From Pholiota molesta (taxonomy: Eukaryota; Basidiomycota; Agaricomycetes; Agaricales; Strophariaceae), in assembly GCA_014925825.1 (NCBI GenBank), contig JACGCK010000101.1, positions 1-64,000 on the forward strand: 64,000 nucleotides of DNA, written 5' to 3'. Positions 1 through 12,903 of this stretch are shown piece after piece. The stretch's first letter is position 1, and every line of letters begins with the position of its first letter. The notes beneath the pieces were generated by a model. That model ran no database searches, was not told where the DNA came from, and saw only the letters and a program-made list of their open reading frames with translations. The position numbers and the translations under genes are program-made.

Positions 1-1
1 A

Positions 2-49
2 TTGGTAGCAGCTCTGCTCGCACGCGCACGAGCGGCTGTCGCTGTATAA
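2..49 (+). CDS. possible 3' end of a gene cut by the window edge
   Basis: An open frame enters from the left edge and ends at TAA (47-49), reading an Ala/Arg-rich tail (LVAALLARARAAVAV). It could be the C-terminus of an upstream gene or chance. Nothing else supports it. Confidence 0.15.
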   Translation: MVAALLARARAAVAV

Positions 50-959
50 TCTGATGAGTCCATTTACACTGTATTTCATATCTGCTATCTTTCCGTTCTT
101 TCATTTTTTCACTGTAGTACCTTGTGCGGAATGTATTTGTCGTTTTGTGTAAACTTATAACATTTCCTTGCTCACGCGAATCACAGAGTGTCCGATACTG
201 TGCTCCAGAACTCTCATCTGCGGCCCGGGAGCCTGAATGTTCACGCTCAAGCCTCTTTCTTGTGGATGTATGAACTTCACTGCGATTTGTTTTGCAGGCG
301 ACGGTCCGCCACAGTTACACGTGATCGTATACGCTTTCCGCCTCCCGCTCTTCGAAATTCGAATGTCGAGTGTGCTTCGATATCTATCTCCATGACCAGG
401 ATGTGAAAATTGAGCGCCACCTTACGATAATCTATATCACACTCGCGGACCGCCGACTTGATTGAAAATTCCAATACTTGCAACGGGATTCACCAAATCG
501 CGCCTACGAAATCGATGTCGAGCATTTCAGTACTTGCCATGGAATTCACCAGATCGTGCCTTCGAATCAATGACGATCAAACTTGCATCCATTAGACTTG
601 GGCCATCGAAAACATACTATCAGCAGATGGATAATTGATTAGAGGCATGCTTCCACTGCCAGTTCTCCGTCATAGCAGGTCATGTGCCCGTCCTTCTATC
701 TTTTCATGGGGGGCTTTCACCTTAATTGCGCTCTATAATAACCTGATGAAATCATGGCGAAACTGTGGTGCGGCTCGGGTCTTATTCGGCGTTTCCTAAC
801 CAACTTCGGAGCTGGGTCATGCGGGCCTCCACCTGCCTCCACTGGTCTTCGCAGAAGCGCTAACGAAATGGCTAGCAGTGACGGTTCTGACGCGCTACGT
901 CTTGCTATAAAGGCGAAGCGAAGAACGCGGTGGAAGTCCCTTATTGCCGTCGTCCAAAA
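50..959. other. intergenic, with an imperfect tandem repeat
   Basis: No gene is seen. At about 468-585 two copies of a ~57 bp unit sit side by side, each with 'tacttgc..gg.attcacca.atcg.gcct.cga'; they are diverged. The downstream part is the promoter region of the alpha-galactosidase. The small open frame at 754-1035 overlaps that gene's start in another frame and looks spurious. Confidence 0.5.
905..912 (+). promoter_or_regulatory. TATA-like element of the alpha-galactosidase gene
   Basis: The sequence 'gctataaagg' lies about 50 bp upstream of the proposed ATG at 960, a plausible distance for a short fungal 5' UTR. This rests on sequence resemblance only. Confidence 0.35.
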
Positions 960-3481
960 ATGTTCGCCGTCTCTCTGTGGGCTGCCACAGCAGGGCTCGT
1001 GGCTTTTAGTTCTTCGAATACTGTGCTCGCGCTAAGCAACGGTGTCGCAAAGTTACCGAGTGAGTGTCCACGTTTTCGATACAGGTTTTATTGACTTATC
1101 TAGCAATGAAGTCTTGGGATATAACAGTGAGTCGATTCACACTATGGTTATAGGCTTTTTGACGTGTCTCGTCGCCTTCAGCGTGGAATGCGTACCAAGT
1201 AATATCTCCCAACCATGTTCTATACGTTTGGTAATCTGAACTATTCTTCAGTGCAACATCGATGAAGACCTCCTTCTGACGACAGCCAAGTTGATGAAGT
1301 CCTTAGGTCTCCAGGTCTGGAAGGACACGGCCTTTCATTCTTCTTCAATGAAGCCTGAATTTGAATTATCCAGGACGCAGGATATGAGTACGTCAACATC
1401 GACGACTGCTGGGCGGAGAAAAATCGCACAGCTGCAGGCGATATTATCGAAGGCAAGCATGGTTCAAACAGTGGCGCGGCTCTCAGCTCATTGGGATTAC
1501 AAAACATTAGATCAAGTCCGCTTCAAGAACGGCATGAAGAAACTCAATCAACAGATCCACGCTCTGGGATTGTAAGTCGTTTATCGCAAGATTTCGATTG
1601 TTCTGATCCTCATGAATGAATCTTTCAGTAAAACTGGGATTGTCGGTCCTGTTCCTTGGTCCCTGATTTCTCTTTCTGATACAGAATACAGTACAGCGAT
1701 TCAGGCTGGTTCACATGTGCGGGATACCCAGGTTCCTATGGGAATGAAGTGCGCGATGCGCAAACCTTCGCGAACATGGGTTTCGATTATCTGAAGTGAG
1801 CATCTTGTTCCCCTTGATACCGAGCTCGGTGGCGCTGAATGTCTTTCACAGATACGATAACTGCGCTAGTAATTATGAGAGTTTGTCCTCTCGTGCCTTC
1901 CGTTATTTATTAATTGTTATCTAGTTCCGTACGACAGTATCACCCGCCAAGGCATGGTTGGAAGTCCGTGTGGCACTTTCTGTTCTGAAGCATCTCGCTT
2001 ACCACTTCTGGTGCAGAGTATCAGCGTATGAGCGATGCGCTTGTCCAGGTCGGGAAGGCTGTTGGAAGAAACTTCGTATTCTCCCTTTGTGAATGGGGAT
2101 GGGTGCGTTTCGCTTCCCTTAGTCTCTCCTTCCCGACGTTATCTGATTTTCTGATTCCCTTCTAGAGTCAAGTCTGGCTGTGAGTTCTCCGAAAACACCG
2201 TATACAAGTTGTTTCTCACATTCTTTTTTTTGACCGTTAGCTGGGGGGCGCAACTGGGTCATAGCTGGAGGGTGAGATCGCAGCAACCACATGGCGCGAA
2301 GTCCTTACTGAATGATGCATCTACCAGACGACTGGAGACATCTCGACGCAGTGGGAATCTCTTACGGCCATCATCAACTTGTGAGAATTTTGAAGTCTAT
2401 TTGCTTATCTATTTTGACTGTTGTGGTGCAGCAACTCTTTCTTGACGCAAGCCACAAACTTCTATGGGCGCAATGATCTCGATATGGTGAGGGATTTTCT
2501 TGATCTTCATCCTCGTGCGATTATTTAGCGTATGACGGTCTCTAGCTCCAACTGTAACGTCTTATCTCGTTTGAATTGGTTGCTCTCTCTAATGATTTGA
2601 CAGAGGAAACGGCGGCCTTACGTTCGAGGAAGCCAAATCTCACTTCACTGCTTGGGCATTGATGAAATCCCCTCTTCTGGTCTGTCATATTCAATCCTTT
2701 ATCTTATAGATAAGAGATTTACATAATGTTTTAGATTGGAACCAATGTCAGTCATCTCAAACACAGATAGTTCCAGCGTTTTTAAACATGTCAATCTAGC
2801 TCTCCGCTATCACTCCCGACGTTCTCGGTATCTTGACCAACAAGGAAATTTTGGCCATTAACCAGGACCCCGTCGTCGGCACAAGCATCTCGCCTTTCCG
2901 GTGGGGTATCAATGTAAGTGGCGGTTGACTACCGCCTCCCTCTCCTTTCATGAAATCCCCCATCATTTCCTGCCTATCAATTTGTTGATTTAATTCTATT
3001 ATCTCCAGCCGGACTGGACAAGTAATGACACGCATCCGGCGCAATATTGGAGCGGGCAGGCTCAATCTGGGACAGTCTTCATGCTGGTACGTGCCGTTTG
3101 TAACTCATGCAACCGTAGCAACTGAGGCTGTGAGCAGTTGAACACGCTCGACGAACCGTCGACCATGACATTCAACCTGACGGAATCTCCTTTCATTCGT
3201 GCGGGTCGAGAATATTCAGTTAGGGTGTGTTATCTTCTCCTTTATCTCTCATTGAAATATTCGGGTTAAACATGAATCCATGAACGTATCTTGTATAGGA
3301 TCTCTGGGCCCACACAGATAACGGGACAGCAGTTCGAAGCTTCACTGCAACGAACGTACCGCCGCATGGCGTCGTTGCGCTTCTCCTCAAGGATGCTGGA
3401 AACGAGCCCGCTGGCCTGTACCCAGCTTGCGCTGTCTGGTACCAATGCACTGATCAGAACGGCACTCATGTCGGCGGTTGA
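960..3481 (+). CDS. secreted alpha-galactosidase, glycoside hydrolase family 27
   Basis: Predicted to release terminal alpha-1,6-galactose from oligosaccharides and galactomannan side chains (EC 3.2.1.22). The ATG at 960 opens a hydrophobic signal peptide ([19 protein letters not shown]). Splicing many short introns gives GH27 landmarks in order: LPILGYNTWNAYQC near the start, [15 protein letters not shown] (~1370-1425), [30 protein letters not shown] (~1690-1745), LKYDNCAS with the nucleophile Asp (~1850-1865), [22 protein letters not shown] with the likely acid/base Asp, [20 protein letters not shown], and a C-terminal beta-domain ending in THVGG then TGA at 3479-3481. The length (~440 aa) fits secreted fungal GH27. 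At least a dozen introns are needed. One of them (1453-1510) starts with GC rather than GT. Family assignment is firm; exact exon borders in the middle are less so. Confidence 0.93.
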
Positions 3482-4130
3482 GTAGGTCATTGCGTGCCGA
3501 GGTGTGAAAATCAATTCTGTAACGGCGGTTGAGTAGTTTCTGTTGGGTTTCTATGCGTTCGAAAAATGATATTCCTACACCTTGTGCGTAAAGACAAATG
3601 TTGCTTAAACACCATTGCAATTGGAAGCTTGACGAATTCGATATTCTACTTTCACTGTTTCTACTGCCAACGATTCCTATGTTCTGCACATGTCTGGAGC
3701 TTCCCTTTTCCGGAGATTTTGTTGTACTTATGATGTCAACACTCACACCGTGCCTTTGATTCTTTTCGATATTGAATGTTACGCGTTTACGCGTTAACCT
3801 TCATTTCACCTAGCACGAATCACAATTTTCGCCCGCACTTTTGCCTTTGGTGCAGGCCTGTGCAGGTTTAATTTTTGGAGCTACGGTACCACATGCAGCT
3901 AATTGGCAGTCCAGCACATTTTTCTAATGCCGAAAATTTGCAAATTATGACTTACGTCGGTCCCGTCGAACTTGGCGTCATCCCGCCTCATTACCATATT
4001 TGGCAGGTGGTCGGTCCCGCCTTCTCGGTCACGTGATATGCACGAGCCTTTAATATTGCGAACGCGTCAAAAACGCTCTGACTCCGAACCTCCACCACCC
4101 TGCATAATTCTACGAGTATCGCAGCCACCT
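3482..4130. other. intergenic between the alpha-galactosidase and the coiled-coil gene
   Basis: Holds the terminator side of the upstream gene and the promoter side of the downstream gene. I see no gene or repeat here. The frame open from 3972 runs into the next gene's first exon, so that gene could start a little earlier. Confidence 0.5.
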
Positions 4131-7025
4131 ATGGTATCTACAAGGACTCCCAAGACCGTGAAGGCATCCTATGCTGAACGTAAGTGCCGGTATCACTCCA
4201 GCCTAAAAAATTAGGCTGGAGTCGGTGGCATTCCTGTACTCACCGTCGCCTTCCGATTCGATCCATACAGGAGTCATGGGAGCGTTCAGTCAACTCCAGA
4301 GGGAGCACAAGAAACATGCTGTACACCCCGCTGCATTGCGCGCTCAAGGTATGTTGCATTCTACATCATCGTCGTGTATTCCACACCTCTTACCATGATG
4401 TCACTAGTCAAGAAAGATGCAGAGGCGAAGAAGGACAAGCTTGGACGAAACTGGTCCCATTGGGTCGGTAGAGCTTTATCGAAAATGGTAGGTGACAAAT
4501 TTTTATGGTTAAATCATGTGGCTCATATGCGGTTGTAGGAAGAAGAAGGGCTTTTTGAACCCGTCACGCCGAATGGTAGTCTTGCGTTGACAACAAAGGG
4601 AAAGAAAGCGTAAGCATTCAAAGTGTTTTGACCCAGCTCCTTAATTACACATATTGAATCTAATCCAGGGTTAACTACGCACGTCGATCTGTTCGGAAGT
4701 CCATTGGAGCATCCCCTGGCCGCAACGAAGATGGTTTGCTCTGGAAAGAAGTCACAAGTTACAGCGCAGCCAAGCGACCTCGTAGATCGTCAATACACAA
4801 CCAAGAGATGTCCGATGACTCAGACGATGGCTATTATACCCCTTCAAAGTCTATGTCGTCGCCGAAGAAACGTACACGATTCTCGGCACAACTCTCGGGG
4901 AAGAAACCCATTGCGAAAATGACAAAAGCTGAGGTATGTTTTATTTCATCGAAGAAACTCCGTGTAGTAACGAAATGGATCGGTTATTTTAGCTGAGAGC
5001 CGAGCTCGATAGCCTGAAGAAGGACCAGTCACAGGCTCTGAGAATGAGAAGCCTCTCGCCCTTGACTGACCTCGATTCAGAGGACGAGGGCATAACAACC
5101 CAATTACGAGATAATTTGGGTGAACGTGGTGAAGGAGTGGATGACACACGACGTGAGCTTTCCGTATCGAGAAAAAAAGGATCCGCTGATGAAAGTTCGG
5201 TAGACAATAATAATGTCCGTTTTACAACTCCTGAGACCAATATTCGGTAAGCCCTTTCAGATCTCCATTTCCTGACCTTTCTAAATTTAACACCTAGCAC
5301 GACATTCGACCACTCTTCTCCGCCTATGCAAGAGAGTAGTCCTTTTCTATCCCCACGTCTAAGCGTCACCGTGCACCCAGAATCTGGACCGATCATCCCC
5401 AACCCCAATAGACAGCCCACTCTCACACCGGCTATCAGCATAGACCATAGCGAGAGACGATTACGCTCTGAAAACACACCTGTAATTCCAATGCGATCTC
5501 AAGCAGCGGCGACTGCCATGCTGGAGAAAGCCATATCCGATCGCGTCAAAGACCTTGAGCAAGCTGTTACTGAACGCGACGAGACGATTGATGCCCTGAG
5601 AAAAGACAGCGCCGCGTACAAGACCGAGGTCGCCGCACTGCAGGACTCCTGGAAACGGGCTGAAGACATGGTAACAACGACTTTGGAAAGGCTGACCATC
5701 TCTGAGGCCCTAGTGGGCGAGTTGCGAGCGGAAAAAGAAAGCGACGCGCTTAAAGTGAAGACCCTGCAGGACGCGAAAGACGATCTTGTTCGAAGTCAGG
5801 AGACCCTCCAGGTTGATTTGGAACGAGCGAATGCTAGATACTCTGCCGCCAACACCGCCAACGAGTCACTCCAAACTGAGACATCGAATATAGCCAACGA
5901 GCTAGCAACTCTGAAGGAAGAGGTCCGTCAAGCGAACGTGAAAATCAGTGAACTGAAGGGATCGTTGTCCGAGGCATCTGGCAACGAGCAGGTACTGCAA
6001 AGAAGAAACGTCGAGTTGGAGCACTCGATAGCACGGTATGAGGCGGAGGTCGCGGAAAAGCAGCGGAACTGTCAACAGCTCGAGGCCCGGATTAGTGTTG
6101 CAGAACTTGCACATGAGCAGACTCTCTCTCGGCTCTCGGAAACGGAGAGGTTCGCCACCGAAACGTCTGCACAGCTAACGATATCAGATGTCAATATAGC
6201 ATCTCTCACGAACGATCTGATGCGTATACGGGAAGAACAAGAGACCCTTCGCCGTTCCCTGTCAGCTGCGCACCAAGATCTGCATTCGGAGGAAGCAAAG
6301 AGTCGCGAGCTTGAAGCGCAGCTTTCCGACAAGGATAAGGCGCTTCACGTCTCCCAGCAAGACTTGGCTGAAGCCCGTCTGACGATCCAGAGCTTTCAGA
6401 CAGAAATCACGGAGAAAGAGTGCATCATCATCCGGCTATCAAACGAGAAAGATGGCGTTCAAGAGAGTCTCTCAAAAGCCGATGCACGCATTACTGATTT
6501 ACAGAACGCGCAAGAAGCCGAGCGTACGGATTCATCGCGCAAGATTTCCGAATTTGAAGCCTCTCTATCTTCTGCCAAGGCGGACATCGCCGCAAATGAG
6601 ATCCAGATGAATGAAATCCGGGAAGAGAAAGTGCGACTCAAGTCAGATTTAAATCAGCGTGTGCTGCTGGTCGAAGATCTCCAGGCCCGCCTAGACATCG
6701 AACGCAAAGAAAAATTCACGCTGGAGACCGAACTTCTCGCGACCGCCGCGAAGATTCAAGACCTCGAAGAGAAGCTGCGCAATTTCCGAAAGTGCAAGAC
6801 GACCGATGATCAGACCATTCTCACTTTGCGAGAATATTTTGTCCATCTTCGTGAATCACAAGCAAAACTATTTGGAGATGTAGAAGCGAAGGTAGGTCTA
6901 TATTCAGTCGTCTAGTGTGCTTTGATGATAATCGCCGGTCCGCCTATGGCTATGTGCTCCAGATTGATGCGACCTTGCCATCGACTTCGCCCCTCTCCGC
7001 TCCAGAAAGCGGTTCCTCAATCTGA
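4131..7025 (+). CDS. long coiled-coil protein with a winged-helix-like N-terminal part
   Basis: I do not recognise the family. The reading starts at MVSTRTPKTVKASYAERV and is spliced through several short introns. An early block (GRNWSHWVGRALSKMEEEGL then LALTTKGKKAV, ~4440-4690) has the helix-helix-wing look of a small winged-helix fold, which is inference only. A basic/acidic low-complexity linker follows (KRPRRSS, DDSDDGYYTP). From ~5510 to ~6880 there is a ~440-residue heptad-rich coiled coil full of E/K/L/A, in the large exon beginning near 5300. The last intron (6892-6961) leads to a short tail ending PESGSSI, stop at 7023-7025. The total is roughly 750 aa. A cytoskeletal or nuclear scaffold role is possible, but coiled coils alone do not define function. 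Confidence 0.75.
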
Positions 7026-10000
7026 TTCTTGAAATGACGGATACGATGCGCTATGTAGTATCTGATCAGATGGATTTATATATTTATATGTACGGACATC
7101 TCAATATATATATGTATATATATGTTACTATACTTTTGCATACTTTATGCCACCAAATTCAACATTATTATCTCACGATCTAGTCGGATTACCCGTGAAG
7201 TTATCGAGTTTCAAGGCCACAATATCATTTGGATGTTTTCTCAGAATGCGTACGGTGCGCCTAGATATAAATTGAATGTTCAGTTATACGGCATGGGGTT
7301 CTGGATTCTGTATGCCCAATTCGGTATACGTATTGCCCAAAAAGGTTAAGTGCCGTTTAGCCAGCTTTGCCAGTATCGTCTTTTCAGAGTAATACATATT
7401 GTTGCAAATATTGAGTGTTTCCTAGATATTGCTAAACTATCAACCGATTCGAGGAGAACAAACTGTGTTTCATGCCTCAATATCAAAAAGATAGTGGAGG
7501 GATATATAAGCATGCGTATTAATCCAGACACAAATTGGGAACCAATTCAATGACTCAATTTCTCATTTAAATCGTGTTTCTACCAATGCAATATTTCTCG
7601 TATTCATTTGATTAACCATCATACTTACCAGTACTTAACGAAACGATGTCAATCGCTCCAGTGAATATAAGGAGATCAGTATCCTTAATGTTTCAAATCG
7701 CCTTCGATATCGATGTGATATTTGTCGTATTTTTTCGGGAATTTCGGAGGGACACAATCTACATGATATATCGGGGAGTAGAGATATGTGTCTGGACATA
7801 GCCTGGACAGTATGGATGACGCGATTGAAGGGCGTTCAGGTTTTAAATAAGTTTATACGCCCACGCTGTGTACTGTATATATCGCCGCCGGTCAGTCATT
7901 TGGTAACGGCAATTCAGATTATTATAAGCTCTACTTATGTATGTTTATTACACGGTCAATGATAGCACAAACGCCCGAATCAATGCCCAACATTCAATCC
8001 GTCATAACGTTATGATTTTACGGACTCTCGGACATCACAACAACATAGTATTCTCGGACCCGGTTCATTAATTCACATACATACATAGATGCGGTTGGCT
8101 TGACCATTTGCATATGTGTTCTGACAGGTTCTGACGTCTTATGAGTTCGTCAATGCAACAATAGTACTTAGGATACAGTGGGAGTATCACTGGTTCGGCA
8201 CGACCAAATCCCGCGATATCGCAGGTTCGAAAATCAGTCGGGCTATGGTAGCAACGGCATGAGAAATCCACAATATTCACCAGGGGCAATAAATAAAAAA
8301 CACGGATCCGAGACACGGACGCCACAGCGTGCGTCCCCGCTTCCCCCGGCTGATCACGATGCGAAAACCTGCTTGTCATTCTCGGCAGCGCATTCAAGTT
8401 GGAAGATCCAACGTTGGGGATGTGGCGTCTGATTGTGCGGATACAAAGATATCGTGCGAACGCTCCGAGATTTTCTTTGATGTACAGAAGCAGGATCGTA
8501 TAGACATCTAACGATTTACTGGATTCCGAGAAGGAGTATCTTGAGACGTAGTAGGATTTGATCTATCAGTGACTGTGCGGGTGGGATTTCAGATGTTCAG
8601 ATTACCAATGCATATGTTGGAGACAGCATTTGGAAGCATTTGAAAAATTGGACAGCAGTGAGCAATTTAGTGGAGGCCAGGCTTATTTTGGGGGGTCATT
8701 AAATTTCAAAGGATTTCAAAGTGCGTATAGCGATACTCACTCATCAAGAATCAAATGAGAATGTATCTCTCGGCTGCCAGTCCATTAGGACTTCAGAATT
8801 CTTGCGTAGGCAGGGCATTCTGATTCATAAGTAGGAGTATCGATGGTCCCGCAGCAGACGGAAGCAGAAATTACAGTTTTCATCTCCACAGAGCTGGAAC
8901 AGATTTGGCCTTAGCCACTTTGGGCTGCATACAGAAAATGGCGATTTTAGTCACCTTCTTGAGAGGCGCTTGAAAGCGCCGTATGTACTCGATTTCGCAT
9001 TTAATAATGGACGCGTTGCCCGGATACAGTCCCCTCGGAAAGACATCCCATTGCGGCCGCGGGAAGTAGCAACTTTTCAGTTATCGGACAACGAAAAGAT
9101 AATGGGATGGCAAGAGGGTCTGAGAGGATCAGTTATGGCTATAAGTGCGCAGCGGAACAAGACACGTGGATCGGACGGTCCATAACAACGTGGCAACAAC
9201 GTGCTCTGTTCCGCTTCCTTGACCCATCCCCCGAGTTGGATACCTCGTCTATTCTTTTAATGTCTCTAGATTGTCTACCCGAAATCCCCTTGGAATCAAG
9301 GCCAGTCAACGCAACCTGGGGAGCTCGGAGACACCGATTCGTCAAAGATAGCAACGATATCATAGAGAGGCTTGCCATTTATGACAGTCGAAATTACTCA
9401 CCATCTCGAGCTCTTGGACATGGAAATTAAGTGCCCACTGAATTCTAATAGATCAGTTGAAATCAGATCAAACAATTTAGGCATTGGTTATGTGGCATAC
9501 GCTGGGCAGATCAATGCCATGTGGATCAGATGATTTAGGTTTGGTGCAGGTCTGGTGCAGGTGATTGACTGTTGAGATCACCAGGCGGAGAGCGCCGACC
9601 GCCTTCATGAACACGAAAATCGCGACATGAGAATAGGCTGGACGCTTCAAAATTAAGTTTGAGTCCACAAGATACAATAGGCTACAATGACATGAAATTA
9701 AAGCTATCCAGTCTTTCGGGCCTCTTCTGCGTCACTGGCCTATTATCCCGGCGCCAGACGTGACGATGGTATGCTGAGTTTCCATTGAAACACCGTGATA
9801 TGATGGATCGGCCTGACCACGATCAGGTTTGGCCCTATGCAGCTAACCACGAGCCATCGAGATCTTATCGTATCCAAGCCACTTCATCTTCATATGTGCA
9901 GGATACTCTAGGATACTCTGCATTACTCTGAATTACGCAATGGCCCAATATGGCTCCCATATGGTTTCCTCCACCGAAAATTTGTGGATATACCTTGACA

Positions 10001-10195
10001 ATAAGCGGTCGAAAAGCTCAACCACGCGACCATGAGATCTATCGTATTGCTTTCAATACTCTAGAATCTCGACCTCGCTATGTACGTCAACCTCGTTATG
10101 TACAAGATTATGACGGAGGTTTTCGTTTTGTTTACGCATATCATGGAACTCTTTAAAGAGGATCCGGTTTGCAAGTTTTTCCGACTCATCACATC
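7026..10195. other. 3.2 kb gene-poor, AT-rich stretch
   Basis: No open frame here reads like protein and none can be spliced convincingly. A TATA-type simple repeat runs at about 7074-7132. Short frames at 8068-8511 and 8970-9430 have no recognisable content and no partner exons. It could contain decayed transposon DNA, but I found no matching termini. Confidence 0.5.
7074..7132. repeat. AT-rich simple repeat
   Basis: Alternating 'tatat' runs interrupted by 'gtacggacatctca', directly after the coiled-coil gene; probably its 3' flank. Confidence 0.7.
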
Positions 10196-11178
10196 ATGGT
10201 TTTCCGTCTGCCCTCTCAATTGGAGTCTCTCGTTCCTCCTCCGTTCAACCAACGTACTCAGCCTCCACCATGGCGAGGCTCGATTGTCGTGAGCGGAATG
10301 CGGAACTCTGATAGAAGCAGCAATCAAGAAATTTTCGTCACCGCAGTCGAGACCGACGGTGAAAAGTACGCCTTTTGTGTCTGCTTTGATACTTCAGTGA
10401 TTTAGACACATCCTAGCAGGGCACAAAAATGGCCGTCTACTTTTTATGTCAGAGTGTTGCACGACCAGCCTGTTTTAGGAGAGTTCCGAAACTGGATGAA
10501 AACATACATCCCACCCCTTCCTCTCTGCACCTTCATGCCGAATCGTCTCCGCGATGTCAATCTGAACACGGTCAATCAGACCACCTTCCGCTCTTTATCG
10601 AGTATTCTTCACGAAAACCAAGCCGTATGTTGTTCACTATTCCGGACCGGGGAGAAAGGCACTGATTGTTTGGGTAGATCGCTGTGGCCTCTTGGGCGCC
10701 GGACACGTTTCACGGGGCAGGAATGATCATATATCCCTCGTCGAACTCGAGCGCAGTTCTCATAGGCGCGTTGTTTTTTGATACCTCCTTCCCTAGTTTT
10801 ATCGGATACGCGCCACCCCCCATGTCGCCTATGTCTCCGCTTGCTATGCAGCAACCGCAAAGACATACCCAATACCCGCAACAAAGAATCGTTGCAGTCC
10901 CTCCTTACGAAGGTTCTTCCCCGCACCGACACGCTCCTTCTTTATCTCCACATCGTTCCGACCATAATAGTCCTATAGAACAGTCCATTGCCGCCCATCG
11001 TCAGGATCCATCCTACCATCGCTATATAATGCCACGTCCAGGCCACCCGGGCTATCCTGATCTTCCACAAGGCTCTTCATCTTCACAGATAGGATGGACT
11101 GGCGAAGTCAAAGCGGAAGATGAAAATAATTATACCAACTATGCCACCACCTCTCACCAAAATCCGCCCTACAGCTAA
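10196..11178 (+). CDS. protein with a SPOC/Med25-like beta-barrel module and a Pro/His-rich tail
   Basis: Three exons (10196-10365, 10417-10624, 10678-11178) join in frame to give about 292 aa. The N-terminal ~165 residues follow the pattern of the beta-barrel module found in SPOC proteins and fungal Mediator subunit 25: PPPWRGSIVVSGM, then KWPSTFYVRVL, LGEFRNWMK, LCTFMPN, FRSLSSILHENQAIAVASW, and SSAVLIGALFF. The rest is low-complexity Pro/Ser/His/Gln (PPPMSPMSPLAMQQPQ). Med25 normally carries an N-terminal von Willebrand A domain, which I could not find upstream to 9940. This may be a divergent or VWA-less relative, or an unrelated SPOC protein with a role in transcription. The exon junctions are well supported; the family call is moderate. 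Confidence 0.65.
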
Positions 11179-11536
11179 TCATTTCGTTTCCGAAGAACAA
11201 ACGCTCACTATTCCGACTATCCTTATCGGCCTCCATTCCTTCGATCTTGCACGACACAATTTACATGTCAGTCAACCCTCTTTGCTTTCCCTATTTATTG
11301 CGCCCTCGCCGCGCCAACATACCCTGTTTTCATATCGTTTTCTACCCCCGCTGTATCCACATAGTCGCCGCTCCCCTTCCAGGCTCCATAGACAGGTCTT
11401 CGCGCTTTTTCAGGTCTAATTTTGCTGTGTTATATACCAGATGTAGCTATATTGTCTCGCCTCTCGAATGTATCAATACTACCAGTGCCTACGTTCCAAA
11501 TGTATCCTTTCTCATTATATATAGAGTGTGCTATAT

Positions 11537-12363
11537 CTACGCTGAAGCTTCCGACGACACGACCTCCTCTTTGCGGGGTTTGCGGATTTCAGCCTCTTGC
11601 TTGAATTGTCTAGGTACGAGGGCCAGACCCAAAGCATACAGCACCCAGAATAGCTGGTAACATTGCACATCTTAGAATCATCTTCAGAGAAGCGTCAAAG
11701 TCCGCATGGACTCACAATAACCAGCGCCAACCAGGCATGCTTCGCCGATTCGGGGACCTGATGTAAGCCACCGGTCGCAAAGTTCCATTCTGTGAAGAGG
11801 CCGTAATGCACCTAAGGGAATACGCGTTCATTGAGCGGCCGTGTCTTTGATCTCATAATAATATGATGGCCTACCTGCCACTGTGCACAAGCGAAGATAA
11901 CGAGGCCCAGAACGGCGTGCAGGTAAGCATGGGGTGCTCGATGTCCTCGGAAGAGGGTCGAGAACTTGACGGAATGTGCGAATGTGCCCAGGCAGAGTTG
12001 CAAGACGTATAGGATGAGCAGCGCCAACCCCATCTTCTGATGGGGATCTTTGAAATGGCCCGTCCCAAAGACCGTGGTAGTCTTGTGCCCCAGCGCCCAT
12101 CCCACAAAAATCACTGGCGCCGATATCACCAGCTGAATGAATGAATGGGCCCAGAACCACCTTATGGACACGCAAGTTAATCACCATGTCCTAGACAGAA
12201 GGATCGGGAATGTTCACCTGTAGGGCAACGTCCTGGTGTACCTTGCAACCAACACTCCTACCGGGAGTAAGATGAGAAATCCGGATGTACACAAAATGGC
12301 ATGGTTTCGGGCGCGTTTTTCGATATCGCTGAGAGGAATGGAGAACCCAAAGATCGACGACAT
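11537..12363 (-). CDS. cytochrome b561-type integral membrane protein
   Basis: The start MSSIFGFSIPLSDIEKRARN (ATG at 12363) leads into a membrane segment HAILCTSGFLILLPVGVLVARY, then WFWAHSFIQLVISAPVIFVG, HQKMGLALLILYVLQLCLG, YLHAVLGLVIFACAQWQVGHYG, and a last segment LFWVLYALGLALVPRQF. His residues sit at the ends of the middle helices (the HQKMG and YLHAVLG positions), as in the b561 core that binds two haems and moves electrons across membranes. Four exons are separated by short introns; the tail is charged and ends EASA at 11537. There is no N-terminal DOMON domain or signal peptide in the gene, so it is a stand-alone b561 unit of about 220 aa. The electron donor cannot be told from the sequence. 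Confidence 0.8.
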
Positions 12364-12903
12364 TGTGAAGGCAGGGAGTTGGGACGTGGTCAATTCAAGA
12401 GCTGTGAGCGAAACGTTACTTCAACATAAGTATACCTGCTAGTGTGAGACCCGCAGCACTATGGCATGTCGGCGTCGGTCTAAATGTCGTTAAATTCTGC
12501 TTCGTTGATGTCAGACCAGATTCTTCTGGAATAAAGCGGCTATGATTGGGTGGAGGAGGTCGAGGGAACAGACTATTACAGCATCACCGCAAAGCCTCGC
12601 AAAGCGGCAACATATTCTCTAGTTCCTCCCGGAACGGAACAGCTTGTACCCGGGTCCTCCGAACACTTGTCCGAGGAGAGTAGCCTCCCACCTGGAGCAT
12701 GGAATTAATCAATCGAACGCCAGCCATTGCGATAGATAAAATGCGAGGTATAATTTGCAGTCCTGAACTTGTGATAATTAACAATATGACAACGGAAGGC
12801 ACTCATTACATGGTGCAACAGCGAGAAATAACACAAAATACAAAGATAACACTGCACCATAAAACAATTCTGATTCCACCATCGTTCCCCAACACACCTG
12901 CGA
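12364..12903. other. intergenic between two minus-strand genes
   Basis: Promoter side of the b561 gene and 3' flank of the kinesin gene. Short frames at 12584-12914 have no protein-like features. Confidence 0.5.

Noticed and set aside
754..1035. 93-codon + strand frame overlapping the alpha-galactosidase start
   Set aside because: It is in another frame from the signal peptide at 960 and shows no domain.
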